64,000 nt of DNA from the NCBI GenBank assembly GCA_015657535.1, contig JADHZB010000607.1, positions 17,230 to 81,229 on the forward strand, read 5' to 3'. Each line of letters begins with the position of its first letter. Within the stretch, counting starts at the first letter, position 1. Under the pieces are notes generated by a model. It ran no database searches, was not told where the DNA came from, and saw only the letters and a program-made list of their open reading frames with translations. The position numbers were made by a program, and so were the translations under genes. Below are positions 13,276-26,100 of this stretch, one piece after another. This DNA is from Nephromyces sp. MM_2019. Its lineage: Eukaryota > Apicomplexa > Aconoidasida > Nephromycida.

Positions 13276-15327
13276 TTACAAATTCATCATCCTCACAAAT
13301 CTAATAAAAATTGCCAAGGCAAGCACAAAGATAGCGCTAGTTGTCACTACTACTAGTTTAAACGCAAATCTGTCGCCCTCGTAACCGTTTCTCAAGTTCA
13401 TGCCGAAAACACCGGCCACGGCACCTATAAACCCAAAAATCATCCCCAAAAAATCCAAAACCAATTCGCTTTTTAAAGCAGTATTTCGAACAGAAGAAAG
13501 ATGTAGCTCCATTATTTGTAGGGCGTGATCCAATTCATTGATTGTATGCGAGGCAAAACTCGAGATCAAAGATGCTTCTTGATGGTAAAACTCCAATATT
13601 CGCAGGAAAGTATCTCCATGCACTTCGCTAGTTTTTCTGCTATCTTCCACAGATAAAGAGGTTAAATCGGTCATCTCAAAAGGCTGAGAAGGCTTTGACA
13701 GAGAGATAATCTCTTGCTGTGAAACTGGAAAAATATTCGCGTTACTGTGAGGGAGTTTAAAGCTGCTGTTACCAAATAACTTTGCCGATGTCGAAGCCAC
13801 GGCCTTGGTACCTCTAAAAAATAGTAAGGATTCAGATTAAGCAAAATCCATAAAGAAGAGAATAATAAAAGTACGGCCAGAGAGGAAGCTGGTAAAAATT
13901 ATCATCAAAAATACTCGCAAAGCAGATCTTTAAACTACAAACAGTGCATTAAGTTGAGACTACACACACATATAACCATCAAAAGCACTAAAAAAGCTTG
14001 CATAATATCACAGAAGTGGAAGACACATCACTCATCACTTTTTTGATCTTTGAAATTATAAGTAAAAGACTTTTCTAAGAAAAAACTACGTTTTAAAATT
14101 CTCTTAATCGCCTTACTTCCATTCTCCTGAACTTTGGTTTGTCACTGATGAGGAGGCAAAGGCATCGCGGGCAGAGGAGGCTTCCTTTACCCAAGTCGAT
14201 CCTTTTTTACAGAGACTGCGGTGTAGCTCTAACTCCCGTATAAGCTGGGCAGCATGGGCAGACCCACTAGAAGGTTGTTTCATAGCTGCTACATTTTGAT
14301 GAGATCCCATTAAATTGACTCTTACGTAGTCTTCAACGCAATAAAGTATGTCAAGCATAGCCCTTTCCAAAGCAAACGTATAGTCACATAGAAATGAAAG
14401 GCGGCTTCGCATATAACTAACTTCATGAAGCCGTGTAAATGTCTTTGACTTTGAATAGATATCTACAAGGATACTCCTCGAATTTTCCTCAAAATGGGCT
14501 AAATTACCTTGAATACAGCTACAAAATTCAGATAAAATTATATCCAATGCTTGAAGGTGATAAGGAGTATCACTCAAGAATGAGGAGCTCTGCCTACCAT
14601 CTGAGCTGATTGAAGTGCAGCGACTGATGGCTGAAGGCACACAGGCTGTAAGAGAATTATCACGTTGAGTATCAATTCCGGTAAGAAGTGCAGATGCCAA
14701 GTCACCGCATTGAAAAATGGAACGCGATGAAGCTGGATAGAAATCACTATTAATTAGGGTAAACAAGAGTACAGTAGGAAGTAGGATGCAACGAAAAGGT
14801 GGGAGACACACCACAAGCATGTTATGTGACCTTTCATGTATGTATGGCCTAATAGTCGCATGAGGGGATAATAATGAGCGTATATCTTGTATCATAAAGG
14901 GTTGCTGCAAGTTGATCGCTTCATCATATGTATCGAGTCCTGGAACCACTGTGTTAGAGCCAGCTTGAGTTCCCCGTGCAGATGCAGGACTATTAAGGTT
15001 TGACTGATAAGGTGAACCTGGAGCAGCAGATAACGAAGATGGTGTAGACGAACCCAAGTAATGACGTTCTACGCAGCGAAGTAGCCTGGACTTGTCGTAT
15101 CTACTACATTGTGGAGCAGAACCAGGGGTAAGCTGTATAACCTCAAACGTCCGAGGATGTTCTAGACTATTCTGCTGGCGATTGAACTCTTTAGGTGGCT
15201 CTGAATAATTCAGTTGCTGATTGTCCAGCAATGCGGAATATTCAAATGCTTTAGATTTCGTAGATTCAGCATGGAAAACCTCTGAGAACGAAAGTTTTTT
15301 ACCCGGAGCAGCAGGAGAAGCATTCAT
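13276..15327 (-). CDS. MRS2: MRS2/CorA-family magnesium channel, two exons
   Basis: Exons 15327-14117 and 13813-13276 join in frame (GTAAGG donor, TTTTTTAG acceptor) into 582 residues. The C-terminal part has the family's diagnostic layout: a long helical region, membrane helix 1 at about residues 522-540, the GMN motif at 541-543 on the pore side, a short acidic loop (YEGD) and membrane helix 2 at about 557-576. The block TPYHLQALDIILSEF near the middle corresponds to the LPFEFRALE region of plant and yeast Mrs2, and the following helices match the funnel domain. Such proteins form pentameric Mg2+ channels in the mitochondrial inner membrane or other organelle membranes. The first 150 residues are Ser/Pro-rich and unlike the family, and may include a targeting sequence. 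An additional helical linker is interrupted by the 303-nt intron. Confidence 0.9.
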
Positions 15328-16948
15328 TCTGCAAGCTTCAGTTTCTATTTATACTTTGCAAAAAAAAAATGCAAGTATAGGATTGATTTCTTTCTCGAGG
15401 TATGGTGCCTCAATGTAACACCACCATTAGGCAGAGATTCAAGGTGCCTCGCATGAAGTAGCGCAAGGCGGATGCAATTAAATGGGGCAAAAATAAAACA
15501 TTTCGTGAGTTACACGCACATGAAACTACAAACAGAAGTTGAAGACGCAACAAAACACCTCCCGAATAATGAAGGGGTCAACAGAGAGCGGTGAAAAAAG
15601 TACATCAAGATGCGAGTTACCCCCTTCACCACGTCGCCAGTAAATAAAATTGTTACAGCAACTTGTAAAGGCTGCATAACATCGTAAACTCCAGCAATTC
15701 CTGAGAAAGAGCCACGGATAATCAGTGTACACGTAAGCCAATTTCCTCTAAAGCATACGGATAGCTTAAAAAATATATGTATAATCTTTCTTGTCACTAT
15801 TTCACCGCTACATCAAAGAAAAATTGCATGGCAGCTGAGGAAGAATTAATCCGCCCTCTGTGATAACTTTTTTATGACAGAGGTTCCTAAAGCAAGACGG
15901 AATCACTAGGAATATGAAGCCTACACAAGGGTCAAAAGTGGGGTCACCGTTTTAATGACACTATCGTACTGGGGTATGCACGCGGCGCATAAGATTTTCC
16001 TCCAGTTTCTTCTGATAAAAAGTCCTCTTCCTGCTTATAACTGAAGGAAGGGATATTTGAAGCTGCGCAGCGCAACAGACAATAGTCTTAACAGAGATGT
16101 TCAGGCAGAAAATCATCTCGCATTGCCAGTATCTTCAATATTTTAGAAAGGTTCCGTTTACTAAATACTCCATCCTATATTAACTAACAGGTATGGCATA
16201 GCAGTAGTAGCACCTAACCGACAAGTCACACCATACCACACTGCAAAAAAATTTTATGTAATTACCATTTTGATTGTATCTTATGTCAATGGGAAGTGGT
16301 GGACTACCCTCTGCAGAAGCACCAAGAGATACGGTAGTACTATGACCCACAAGAAGCTAGTGAACTACACGTTGAAAAGGTCAGGGTGAAGCTAGATAGG
16401 ACATAACACTCTATAGGCGTGAAAAGTGAAGTTATTACCACGTAGTTTGCATATATTAAGAAATTCATTATTAATAACTTCACTGTAGAAAGATTGATAC
16501 TAGAACAAGTGTGCCTTGAAGGGAAGATGGGGTAATACGCAGGTTATTTTACGGGCGACCGGCAAGTGGAATACACGCTCGTGAGTATCGCTGGTGTGGT
16601 TGTGTGTAGTAGGTACTAGGATACTTTTTCCCTATGGTATGTAGAAGAGGGAGTAACTGCAGGTAATTTGAGTATTCAGGCAGAAAGGACAGTTCAAAGC
16701 GTCGCAACTTTACCTACCGGCTTGGACCAAGTTTATTGCCGTTGAATATGTACAAGTCAAAATTTTAGAGTACTAAGACTTCTTTAGTAGGTACCTAATT
16801 TGGTGAAAGTTAGGATAGTTTTCGCTGAATATCGTAGAAATTTCGGCTCAGTGGCAGTTGCATGATTTTTGCACTTTTCCAACAACTGCTTTAACTTAAA
16901 AATAAACCAGCAAAACTAGTAACGCTGGTTATTGTCCCCACCTTGTGT

Positions 16949-17134
16949 TTAGATGCCTCGTAGAACTATATATGCCGTATAAAGGATGGGCAGGAAGCAA
17001 ATCATGTGAAGTCCAAGGTGCCAACCTCGACAGTTGTGATAAGTGAAGTACCTCCATATTAATATCGAAAGGCAGTAGGGAGCAAATATCGCTGGTATAT
17101 ATATATGTAAGAAAAGCCCTGGTTGCTTGGTCAT
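16949..17134 (-). CDS. Small hydrophobic ORF, possible two-helix membrane protein
   Basis: An ATG-initiated frame of 61 codons with two hydrophobic stretches; the second ends FLPILYTAYIVLRGI, which recalls the IPGIIYAIYIIL end of PMP3/UPF0057 membrane peptides. The first half lacks the family's PPLGV motif. AT-rich sequence often yields hydrophobic frames by chance, so this is only a candidate. Confidence 0.2.
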   Translation of the reverse strand: MTKQPGLFLHIYIPAIFAPYCLSILIWRYFTYHNCRGWHLGLHMICFLPILYTAYIVLRGI

Positions 17135-18980
17135 GCTAAAAGATTAGGAGCAGCCATTAGTAAAGCTAAAATTTGTTTACAAAAGATCGGCGTGGAACTT
17201 TGCCAGAATCTGCTTTGGTGAGTTGCACTCAAAGTGAAGAAGATATGCTAGCCTCTTTTATACGGCGCTCAACGCAGGGTATTTAGGGTCTCCAGTTAAT
17301 CCTATAATGTGAAAATAGCTTTTGATTTTAAAGGATTATCTCTAGTCTTTTGTGGCAGTGAAACACCAAATTTTAGTGATTGAGCATACTTAATCTGATA
17401 TTTTCTCGTTATAAAAAGCATTCAAGTAGTGGTAAGATACTTTGTTTTTAAAGAGTAAATCTCAGAGTAAGTGTTCTATCACTACCTGATTGTATTGGTA
17501 TACGAAAGTTTTCTAGTATACTTTTATTTAAAATGCAAAATAGTACTTACAATTGCAATAAAATAAGCAATAATATCGCAATTTTCTTAAGAGAATTTAG
17601 TGGTTTCGATGGGATTCTATGACTCCTCGCATGTTCGTATAATCATCGCCTTCATTTAAATTGGCTACTGTCTTTTCTGAAGCTAGGAAAAGCAGTAGCT
17701 TCCTTTGCCGCCCAGAACCTGGACTCATAATTCTTCCTGAATACACTTCCAGCATAGGTTTTTGTGCATCTTATTAATCTGCGCAAACTTTATGTAAATT
17801 CAGCCTTACGCAGCATTTGATCCTATGGTAAATGGTGATATAAAAAGCCTAGTGCTTCGTAAACGGCTAGTCCTTTTACATTGATTGCTTAAAAAGACAG
17901 CACACAAGAGTAGCCAAAGTGTTTAAAAACACAGACATAATATGGGGGCGAATGCTCACGTCAGAGTGCACAGGCGTCCTGTATTAAACCACAAACCTTT
18001 CTCGAAGAACTTAGATTAAAATTTGGCAATTTTTAAGCCAATTTTCATACAAGCATCAAATTGGAGCAACCGCATTCACTGTAAACCCTTCATTACGAGA
18101 AGAAATCAGCAATAGGTGGATAGTATACTACACAACCCCAACGAAAGATCTTAGGCTCTTCAATCTCCTACTAACGAGAGCAACAGCATTTCAGCATAAG
18201 ACAGCAGCATTCCGGGCGGCTTTCAAGCCTGCAACATGCATTAGACTAGTTATCTTAGCATGCAAACCTCGGTTTTTCCAGCGACAAGAAAGTTAATAGG
18301 ATTATGAAGCCTCATTAATTATAGAAAATCCATCTAATACAAGCAAATTTTATTCCTCAGTAGAATTTTTATCTTAAGATCCATTGAGGGACAATAACTG
18401 CAGCAACTTACAAAACTCGATGGGAAAGTTTAGCGAGCAGTTTGGGAGGGTGAAGCGATAGAAAATCACGAAGCCATACCCATAAGCAGGATTCTTCAAT
18501 TTCACAAAGAAAGCAATCAGAGTCTCAAATAAAATGGTAATTATGAAGAAACGCGTGATCTAGTATGACTCAGGGCTTACTGCATGCAAACAAGCCTACT
18601 TAGCTTAATGTGAGCGGGAAATTTGCCTAGAGTATAAGTCTATCGAAATAGAGCGTCTATCTTCTGGAAAAAAAGGCCAGCAATCACAAGTATGATAGGC
18701 AAAAATTATCTCTATGATGATGCGATTCCACAAAATGATGTTATGGATTTAAGTTACGGACATATGTCACAAAAAGACCTAGGTAAGATGCTTTTTGGAT
18801 AACGCCACCACATCAATTTTGAACTAGAGCAAGCAGTCAAGCCGACCCTCAAAAACGAAGTAACTAGAAGTTTTGGCAAAATAGACACGCATATTTCCAT
18901 GTATGAAAGTTTTTCCTAACAAATGCCAAGACTATATTGGCCCTCACACGAGGAGAACCAAAAGTAAAAGTCAATGAGTT

Positions 18981-19168
18981 CTAATATTAGTAACGATGAA
19001 AAGCAGAAAATGGTGTCTTATTGGGTACCAATATTGGTAACTATAAAGGGCAGAAAGTGGCGTCTTATTGGGTACCAATATGAGTAACTATGAAAAGCAT
19101 AAAACTGCATCTCATCTAGCACACTATTATTATTCATAAAAAGCATAAATTTCAGCTTATCTAGCATG
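18981..19168. repeat. 47-bp tandem repeat, about four copies
   Basis: Copies start at 18981, 19028, 19075 and, degenerate, about 19122, each 47 bp apart. Shared blocks are AATATTxGTAACTATxAAA, GCAGAAA and TCTTATTGGGTA. The right-hand copy is the most diverged. No open frame crosses the array. Confidence 0.85.
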
Positions 19169-20176
19169 CTAAATCTAAATCATTGATGAAATTAATACCC
19201 CTTCAACGGCTGATAAACACATCAAACAGTATATATCACATTATCCCGCGGTCCCAAGTCATTACTGTTATCCCCATATTAACAACAAACAACGATGTGC
19301 ACACATTGAGAGTTATCTCAAATGCCATGAATTGGCAGTCTATTGCAGCAAGCATGCTTTTTTGTAGATTTTTGAAATAATTATGTTAGCCTGCAATTTC
19401 AGGATCACGCCAGGGATTAACGCTGCAAAAAACCATTCACAAACTGATAGTTTGAAAATAATTTAGAGCACTTCGCCTATAGGTAAGAAAATTATGTGAC
19501 CACATCACGCCAAGGCATATTTTATGACTTTTATAGTGGAAGAAAACATACAAATGGCTTCCTTGTGTTCTTGCGGGTTCTTGAATATACTGGCTCCAAA
19601 GTTGAACTCAAGTTCCTCATTCAAATTGCAAGTTATTACGAAGATATAAACTCTAACCTAGTATTACTTTGTGTTTTTAACAGTCTACCAGAAAAGTGTT
19701 GTCAAAGCTTAGCAACCACACTCTCTTAAAGAAATAGAATTTTAGTTAATGGCCTGAAAAAAGCTACATAATTTAACAACCAATCCAGAATTTCGGACTA
19801 AACACGGGCCTCAGAGACGCAATTTCTGCCAAAACTTTAAGACCTTGCGGATATTAGTTAACATATTGAAACGAAAAATATGAATTAGAACATGCAATGC
19901 AAAGCTATACAACACAGGGAGCAACAGGGGAGGTAGCGAGATCATACTCGCTGCTCTGGTTTGACAATATACTTTAGGCTCCAGAAGTAAGGAAAATAGC
20001 ACATGAAGCGCTCGACCCTTACATATCACCTCCAGAAGTAAGGAAATGAGCATACTCAGCGTCAAAATGAATCAACAAAAACCAAAAAGAAAAACTGGCT
20101 CAAAGCCGAGACCTTAATACATTGAAGCTACCCATCCAGGTTTACAAGCCATCAAAAGTATGCGATCTACTGGTAA

Positions 20177-23100
20177 TTACACAGAATATATTCCAGAAAT
20201 TAAAGTCTTGATTAGAGGGTCACGTGCTATTTGAGTATAGGTGAGGATCTCCTGTCGATAAGCCTGGAATCTCTGTAGGGTATCATTGGCAACTGCAGAA
20301 AATACATGATTACTAGCAAAAGTGTTAAGCCATATTTATAATAAGGACGATGTTCACATTTACCAAGCAAAACATATGTGAAACGTATTGCAAGCCTGAG
20401 GTACAACCGATAGGGCAGCCCCATCATCACACACACCACTCTCTTTTCACTCAAAAATTACCATTAGTAAGCATAGTGAGGTTTTCAAGTATATAAGGAC
20501 GAAAACCCACGCCTTCAGCCCACGGGTTCAGCTCCCGAACAAGACGAACCAAGACAAGCTGAACAAAAGTCGCAAAAATCTGCTTTGTAATACAAAACGT
20601 CAAACTTTTCTGAAACTATGAAAAATAACGAGCTTAAAAAGCCACAAGATTCATTAGAAAATTCTTAAACTGCTTTATTTCAGTAGATAAAGCATAAAAA
20701 AAAATTATGTATAAATAAACTATATATTCTCAGTCGCTTTAAGCTTATTTTTTAACAAAATTACATCTATTTTACTAAAGAATATACATAATTTCTTAAG
20801 CCTGCTTTTTTGCATATTTCTATATCTTTAAATTTTATTAAAGAGCACCGAAAAAAGGTTCATTCCAGGGTTAATGCATAAGAATTGCAAGAACACCACA
20901 AATCGCTAGAAGCCCAAAAAAAAAGAATGAAGCAGTCCATTACAGTAAAGACAGCCCTTCCACAATGCACTAAATGCAGTACACACAAGTTACAACAAAA
21001 GAAACTATAGATCTGATAGCTTAAGCGGCGAAAATAAGGGTTTATGTCTGGCAGTAAGCTAGCAACCTAAAATCCCAAATGGCGTAACTTCATCTTTCAT
21101 CCCAAAAAATACTTTCTCATTCATAGTGTGACATAATGAGCATCTTCACTGGTTTTCGCCGAAAATTATAGTTGAAAACCCATGTTCTTAGCATTATTTG
21201 AAGATGGTTTTCCATATCATTAGCAATATTCTCAAAAGATTTCCAATCCAACAATGCATGTAACCACAAAGAGTTATGCAGACAGAGACATACACACAGA
21301 CACGCAGACAGACACACAGCCAGACACACAGAGACACAGAGACAGATATGCACACAGAGACACAGACACAGACAACGACGGACAGACAGATACACAGATA
21401 GAGACACAGACGGAGATACACACACAATAACAGACACGCAATCGCACAATCACACAGACACACACACACACACACATTTAATAATAGCACTACTAAAAAA
21501 GGATGCTACATGGTGGCGAATGGCACACCAAGCACACAAAAGAGCACTCTGCAAAAATTCCCACCGCGCTCCAAGCAGTATCGTACAGAGTTCTCCGGAT
21601 CACATTATCATCTGTTCATTCCAAAAAAACATCAAAACATACAAATTTTAAAGAAAAATCCAGTTTTTCATCTTTCAGAGAAAAAATGCTAGATGAAGCA
21701 GTCCAAGCGAAAAGAATAGCAATAGTTCGACAATCAATCTGCAAGACGAAAAAGCGCTTGCTAAAGCGCTTTAAACGAATTGAAAAGAATACAAATCGCA
21801 CCAAACAGCAGTAAAAGAAATCTACAGACCCAAAGAGGCAAAATATCATCAAAAAAGACAGAAATGGGATCAGAAAAAACGCAGCCTACAAAGTCACAAA
21901 ACGACCAAAATAATGCAAGCCACCAAATTTTTTAATAAGTAGGCAGAATCAGCCATGCTCAATATATATAGCCGCGGAATCTTTCGTATATGAGCAGCTA
22001 AAAAAGCGATAAACCTCACAATATTAATGCCTGGCAGAAGGTAATTCAAGCATAAAGAAAGATAAACATAATTTCAAACAGATTTAAGCAGAAAAAATAT
22101 TTCTCCACAAATAGAAATTGCCAACAAAATTGAAGTTTTTAAAGACTTTAAAGGTAGAAGATCTCGACGTTTTAGCATCACACAGTGGAATCGATAATAA
22201 CATCTTCAACAAGCTTCAAATACCTCAAGATAAAAAACATTCAATTTTATACTAGATTAGAAAATAGCTCTTTAGATTCTAATAAATTAATAAACAAAAG
22301 AGAATGAACAAAAAGGCATTCAATTTGACCCAAGAAACTATTCCTTTAAAATGCTAGAAAACTATTGAGTGAATGCACACACACAAACACATAAATCAAG
22401 AGGCAATATTAGTAAAAGGGTAAAGAAAATCGAATACGCAGAAGCGATAGTGGTGGAACATAGGATACACCTCAAAATTAGAGGTAATCGCATGAGTGGA
22501 AAAATAAGAGTTTGGAAGTAAGAAAAAAAGTTTGGCAAAACATCTAAATTAGCAGTTAAAAAGATACTTTTTCTTGTTTTATAAAATGAAGGAAAAAACA
22601 AAAACTCTCTCTGCCATTCAAGTGTAGAAGCTAGACAGGAGCAGCAAGAATATAGAAGAGCATGCAATGTGGCAAAAAATGTAAAGGTTGGCTTTAAATT
22701 TACTGTAGTATCACGCAAACAACCGCCTTAAACCTAAAATCAGAGAGAGAGTTGGCAGAAAATCCCTGTCCTTAGCAGAAGCTGCCTGCCTCTAGCGAAA
22801 ACTACCTCTCAGCAAAAAGTTACTATCCAAAATCATGAGAAGCTAAAGAGTTAAGCGTATAGATAATGTCGTATAAGAACACACACAGATTGAAGCCTCA
22901 CTTACATATATCTAAAGCGTTAGCGAGACACATCCATTGAGTAACCCCTTTAAGATATAAAGTTCCCAACACAATTGAAATGAAAAACTCTTCAGAATTC
23001 GCAAAGGCAGCAAAGGAAGAATATTCTCCAAATGATCTGTTTGGAATTGAACGCTGAAGTCGAGAGAAATACGCACACACATTAGGACAAGAGGCAGCAT

Positions 23101-26100
23101 AAAAGACATCATTTATTGAGAAAAACAGGCCAAAAAAATCCGCTAGAAATGTCAATTATCTGTCAACATCACACACACGCATGCACACAGACACACAAAG
23201 ACACAGACACACAAAGACACAGACACACACACATTAAGCAGATTTTAATTAAAAATATAAATTTATAAGTTGTAAAAACTCCACAAAGTATATTACAATA
23301 CAAAAAAAGCTCTAAAACATCACGAAAGAAGCAAAACTGCTGCATCTTCATTTAAGGAGGCTGTTTACGCTTCTTCAAAAACTTCTTTATCAAGCGAAAC
23401 ACACAAGCTTTACCCGATCAGCTGCCATGTCTCTGGGCATACTATCACCGCCAGCCACTCTAAAATCACCTTCTCGCAGCGAAGAAACTCCCCCAAAACT
23501 TCCATCATCAAGCCTAGCTCCAGTTAGCTTGGATAGCTGTGCCTCATCATAGTAGATAATCGAAATGTCTTGCTTGATGTAGGCCAAGAGAAGACGGTGT
23601 AAGTCCCGTAATCTACGAGACATTGCAGCCGTGTACTCCATCCAAATCTGAAAGGTTTCAAAAGTCAGAAACGCACACACTCACTAGATCAAACAGAGGG
23701 TAGTATTGGGAAAGGGTGAAAAAAGTTTCACACACACACATGCTGAGGTAGCTTGTAGAAGAGTGAAAAAAAAAACCAAGTTAGAGAGAGAAACTCTAAA
23801 TTTTTGGGAAAAGCTTTGCAGATGAGATTGACTATTAGCATATAGATACGTCTTTATCATGTAGAAAGTGAAAAGGGTGGCAACTAACCAAAATGGGCGA
23901 AAGATAAAACGCAAAAATCTTCCCTTCATCCACACAGAAAACATCTAAATTTATGTGAAACATTGCACTTTTAGTCAAATTTTTTGGTGAGAAGCTAGCA
24001 AACACTAGTTCAAGCAAAAGTAAAGAAACATTGCCTATAAACAGTTAAGAAACCAGCGAAAAAAACAAAGCAAAAAACTCTAAACCCTTAACCAAGCCCA
24101 CAAATACATATATCTTCAATAGCATTACTGGCATGATGATGCTTTATAAAAAACACCTTCAGTATATCAAACTAATTACTGAAGAAGTAAGAAGCAAGCC
24201 AGCAAAGCCGAGCTTTCATATGCATATTGGGTAGCAGCTGCTTGCAATTACCAAAAAAAAGAAAAAATCGGCAATTCATCAGATATTTGGTAGGCCATTC
24301 AAAAAAAAAGGCAAGAAGCTCAGATTTTATTGAGTAAATAACGTAGATATAATCCCTCCAAAAGCACTTCATTTTAGCTAAAAATGCAAAATGTTTTGGG
24401 AGTTTTTCCATCACATCACGCTATTATGAAGATTTCAAATATGAGGTAAATCTGGTAGAAACACGAGCAACCTGAGAAAATTACTTAAACGATATACTAC
24501 CTAATATGTCAAAAAAAGCCATTAAAAGAAGATATTTTTAGGTGCAAATACATTGCAAATGAGAGTATCCACACACGCTTTGAGAAAAAAAATGCACATA
24601 AATTTCCACACCAAATTTGGAGGATGATACTGCTTGAGCTTAACCGAAAGAAAATCAACTAAGCTAATCGCTAAAGAGAGCCTAGGCACACCCACTGCAG
24701 AGGGTAGAGGCGAAACGATGTTAAAAACTGGCTTGTAGCTTTTACTATACACACAAAGCTCTACACTAAGAGCTAGCATCGTTGCTCAGTTTAATTCTTA
24801 TACTTCTATCAATCAGGTGAAGCGTAACTAGCACCGAGAAATATCTCAAGTTCATGCACACAACACAATGATTTGCATGATCGAGTGTGTGCGATTTCGG
24901 GTCCGTAACTGTACTCGATTGCTTTGCGAGCATGTGGTCTTGTGAGTCTGTAATTCAGCATTATACACAGTTGTGAGCATATACCACAAAACATCGAAGG
25001 AAGCAAGCAGCTATACTCCTAATACAACACTCTCTTAAACTAAGACGGCATCTTGTCTAGGTGCTTGGGAGAAAGCTTGCAGTATAAAAAAGTACTAGCG
25101 TAGCATCTTCCAAAAACGAATGACATTTGGTCGTTAATAAGGTAAATTCAGGGAATTCTAGCAAATACACACGCATATATATGCCTAGACACACGGGCAC
25201 ACACCGACATACTCATATANNNNNNNNNNNNNNNNNNNNNNNNNNNNNNNACACACGCATATATATGCCTAGACACACGGGCACACACCGACATACTCAT
25301 ATAACTACATACACACATATATACCTAGAAACACACACACGCATATATATGCCTAGACACACGGGCACACACTGACATACTCATATAACTACATACACAC
25401 ATATATACCTAGAAACACACACACGCATATATATGCCTAGACACACGGGCACACACCGACATACTCATATAGCTACATACACACATATATACCTAGAAAC
25501 ACACACACGCATATATATGCCTAGACACACGGGCACACACCGACATACTCATATAGCTACATACACACATATAACCACACAGAAGTGCACCTACGCATAC
25601 ACAAAACGAACAAAAAAAAACTTTCTTTTCAGGCAGACTTCAATTCAATGAGAACTTACGTATTTATCTTGCAGCATGCCGTGAAACAAGGAATCTGTTC
25701 TCAAGTCATTCTTCAACAAGATTGACGTGAGATCATAGTTAGCGTTAAACTTCTTTTCTGGAGACAGAGAGGTTTCCCACCACCAAAACCTCTCTAAGGG
25801 AGCTAAGCCTTGTTTTCTAATAGCTTCTTTTAACCAATGATATTGCTGTGGCTGCTGAGGAAGTTTCCATTTGCTCGCAATAGAATCAAAGCAAAGAGGA
25901 ATATCCTTTACCGAGAGATACATTATCCAGGCGACAATACACTGAAAAAGTGGGGATATAACGGGTGGGTAGTGGGGGATAAACTAATCAAAAGCTCGAA
26001 GCTCAGATAGTTGAAAGTAGTCAAACATGCTAACACACACACAATCAGGAAACACCATGGTTCTGTGGGAAGCTAGCTTGTGACTAGGCAAAGTAAAAAG

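Larger units (their letters stand above)
15328..20176. other. Mostly non-coding interval between MRS2 and the NDC1-like gene
   Basis: No multi-exon model could be built. The content is a small hydrophobic minus-strand ORF at 16949-17134, a 47-bp tandem repeat at 18981-19168 and otherwise A- and T-rich sequence. Overlapping minus-strand frames at 15510-15797 contradict each other. The 3' flank of the NDC1-like gene lies at the right edge. Confidence 0.45.

Noticed and set aside
20220..20292. Kinesin-like motif IPYRDSRL on the minus strand
   Set aside because: It occurs in an alternative frame of the terminal NDC1-like exon, with none of the other kinesin motifs nearby.
21117..21490. Three overlapping minus-strand ORFs rich in Cys, Val, Leu and Ser
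   Set aside because: They are translations of the CA/CAGA microsatellite in different frames; low complexity keeps the frames open. Only the 3' end (about 21235-21150) may include a real exon.
22362..22718. Hydrophobic minus-strand ORF of 118 codons
   Set aside because: Phe/Leu/Ser-rich translation of T-rich intron; no acceptor or donor in suitable phase.
25127..25651. Plus-strand Thr/His/Arg repeat protein
   Set aside because: It is produced by the 84-bp satellite, whose unit length is a multiple of three; it lies in an intron of the opposite-strand gene and has an N gap.
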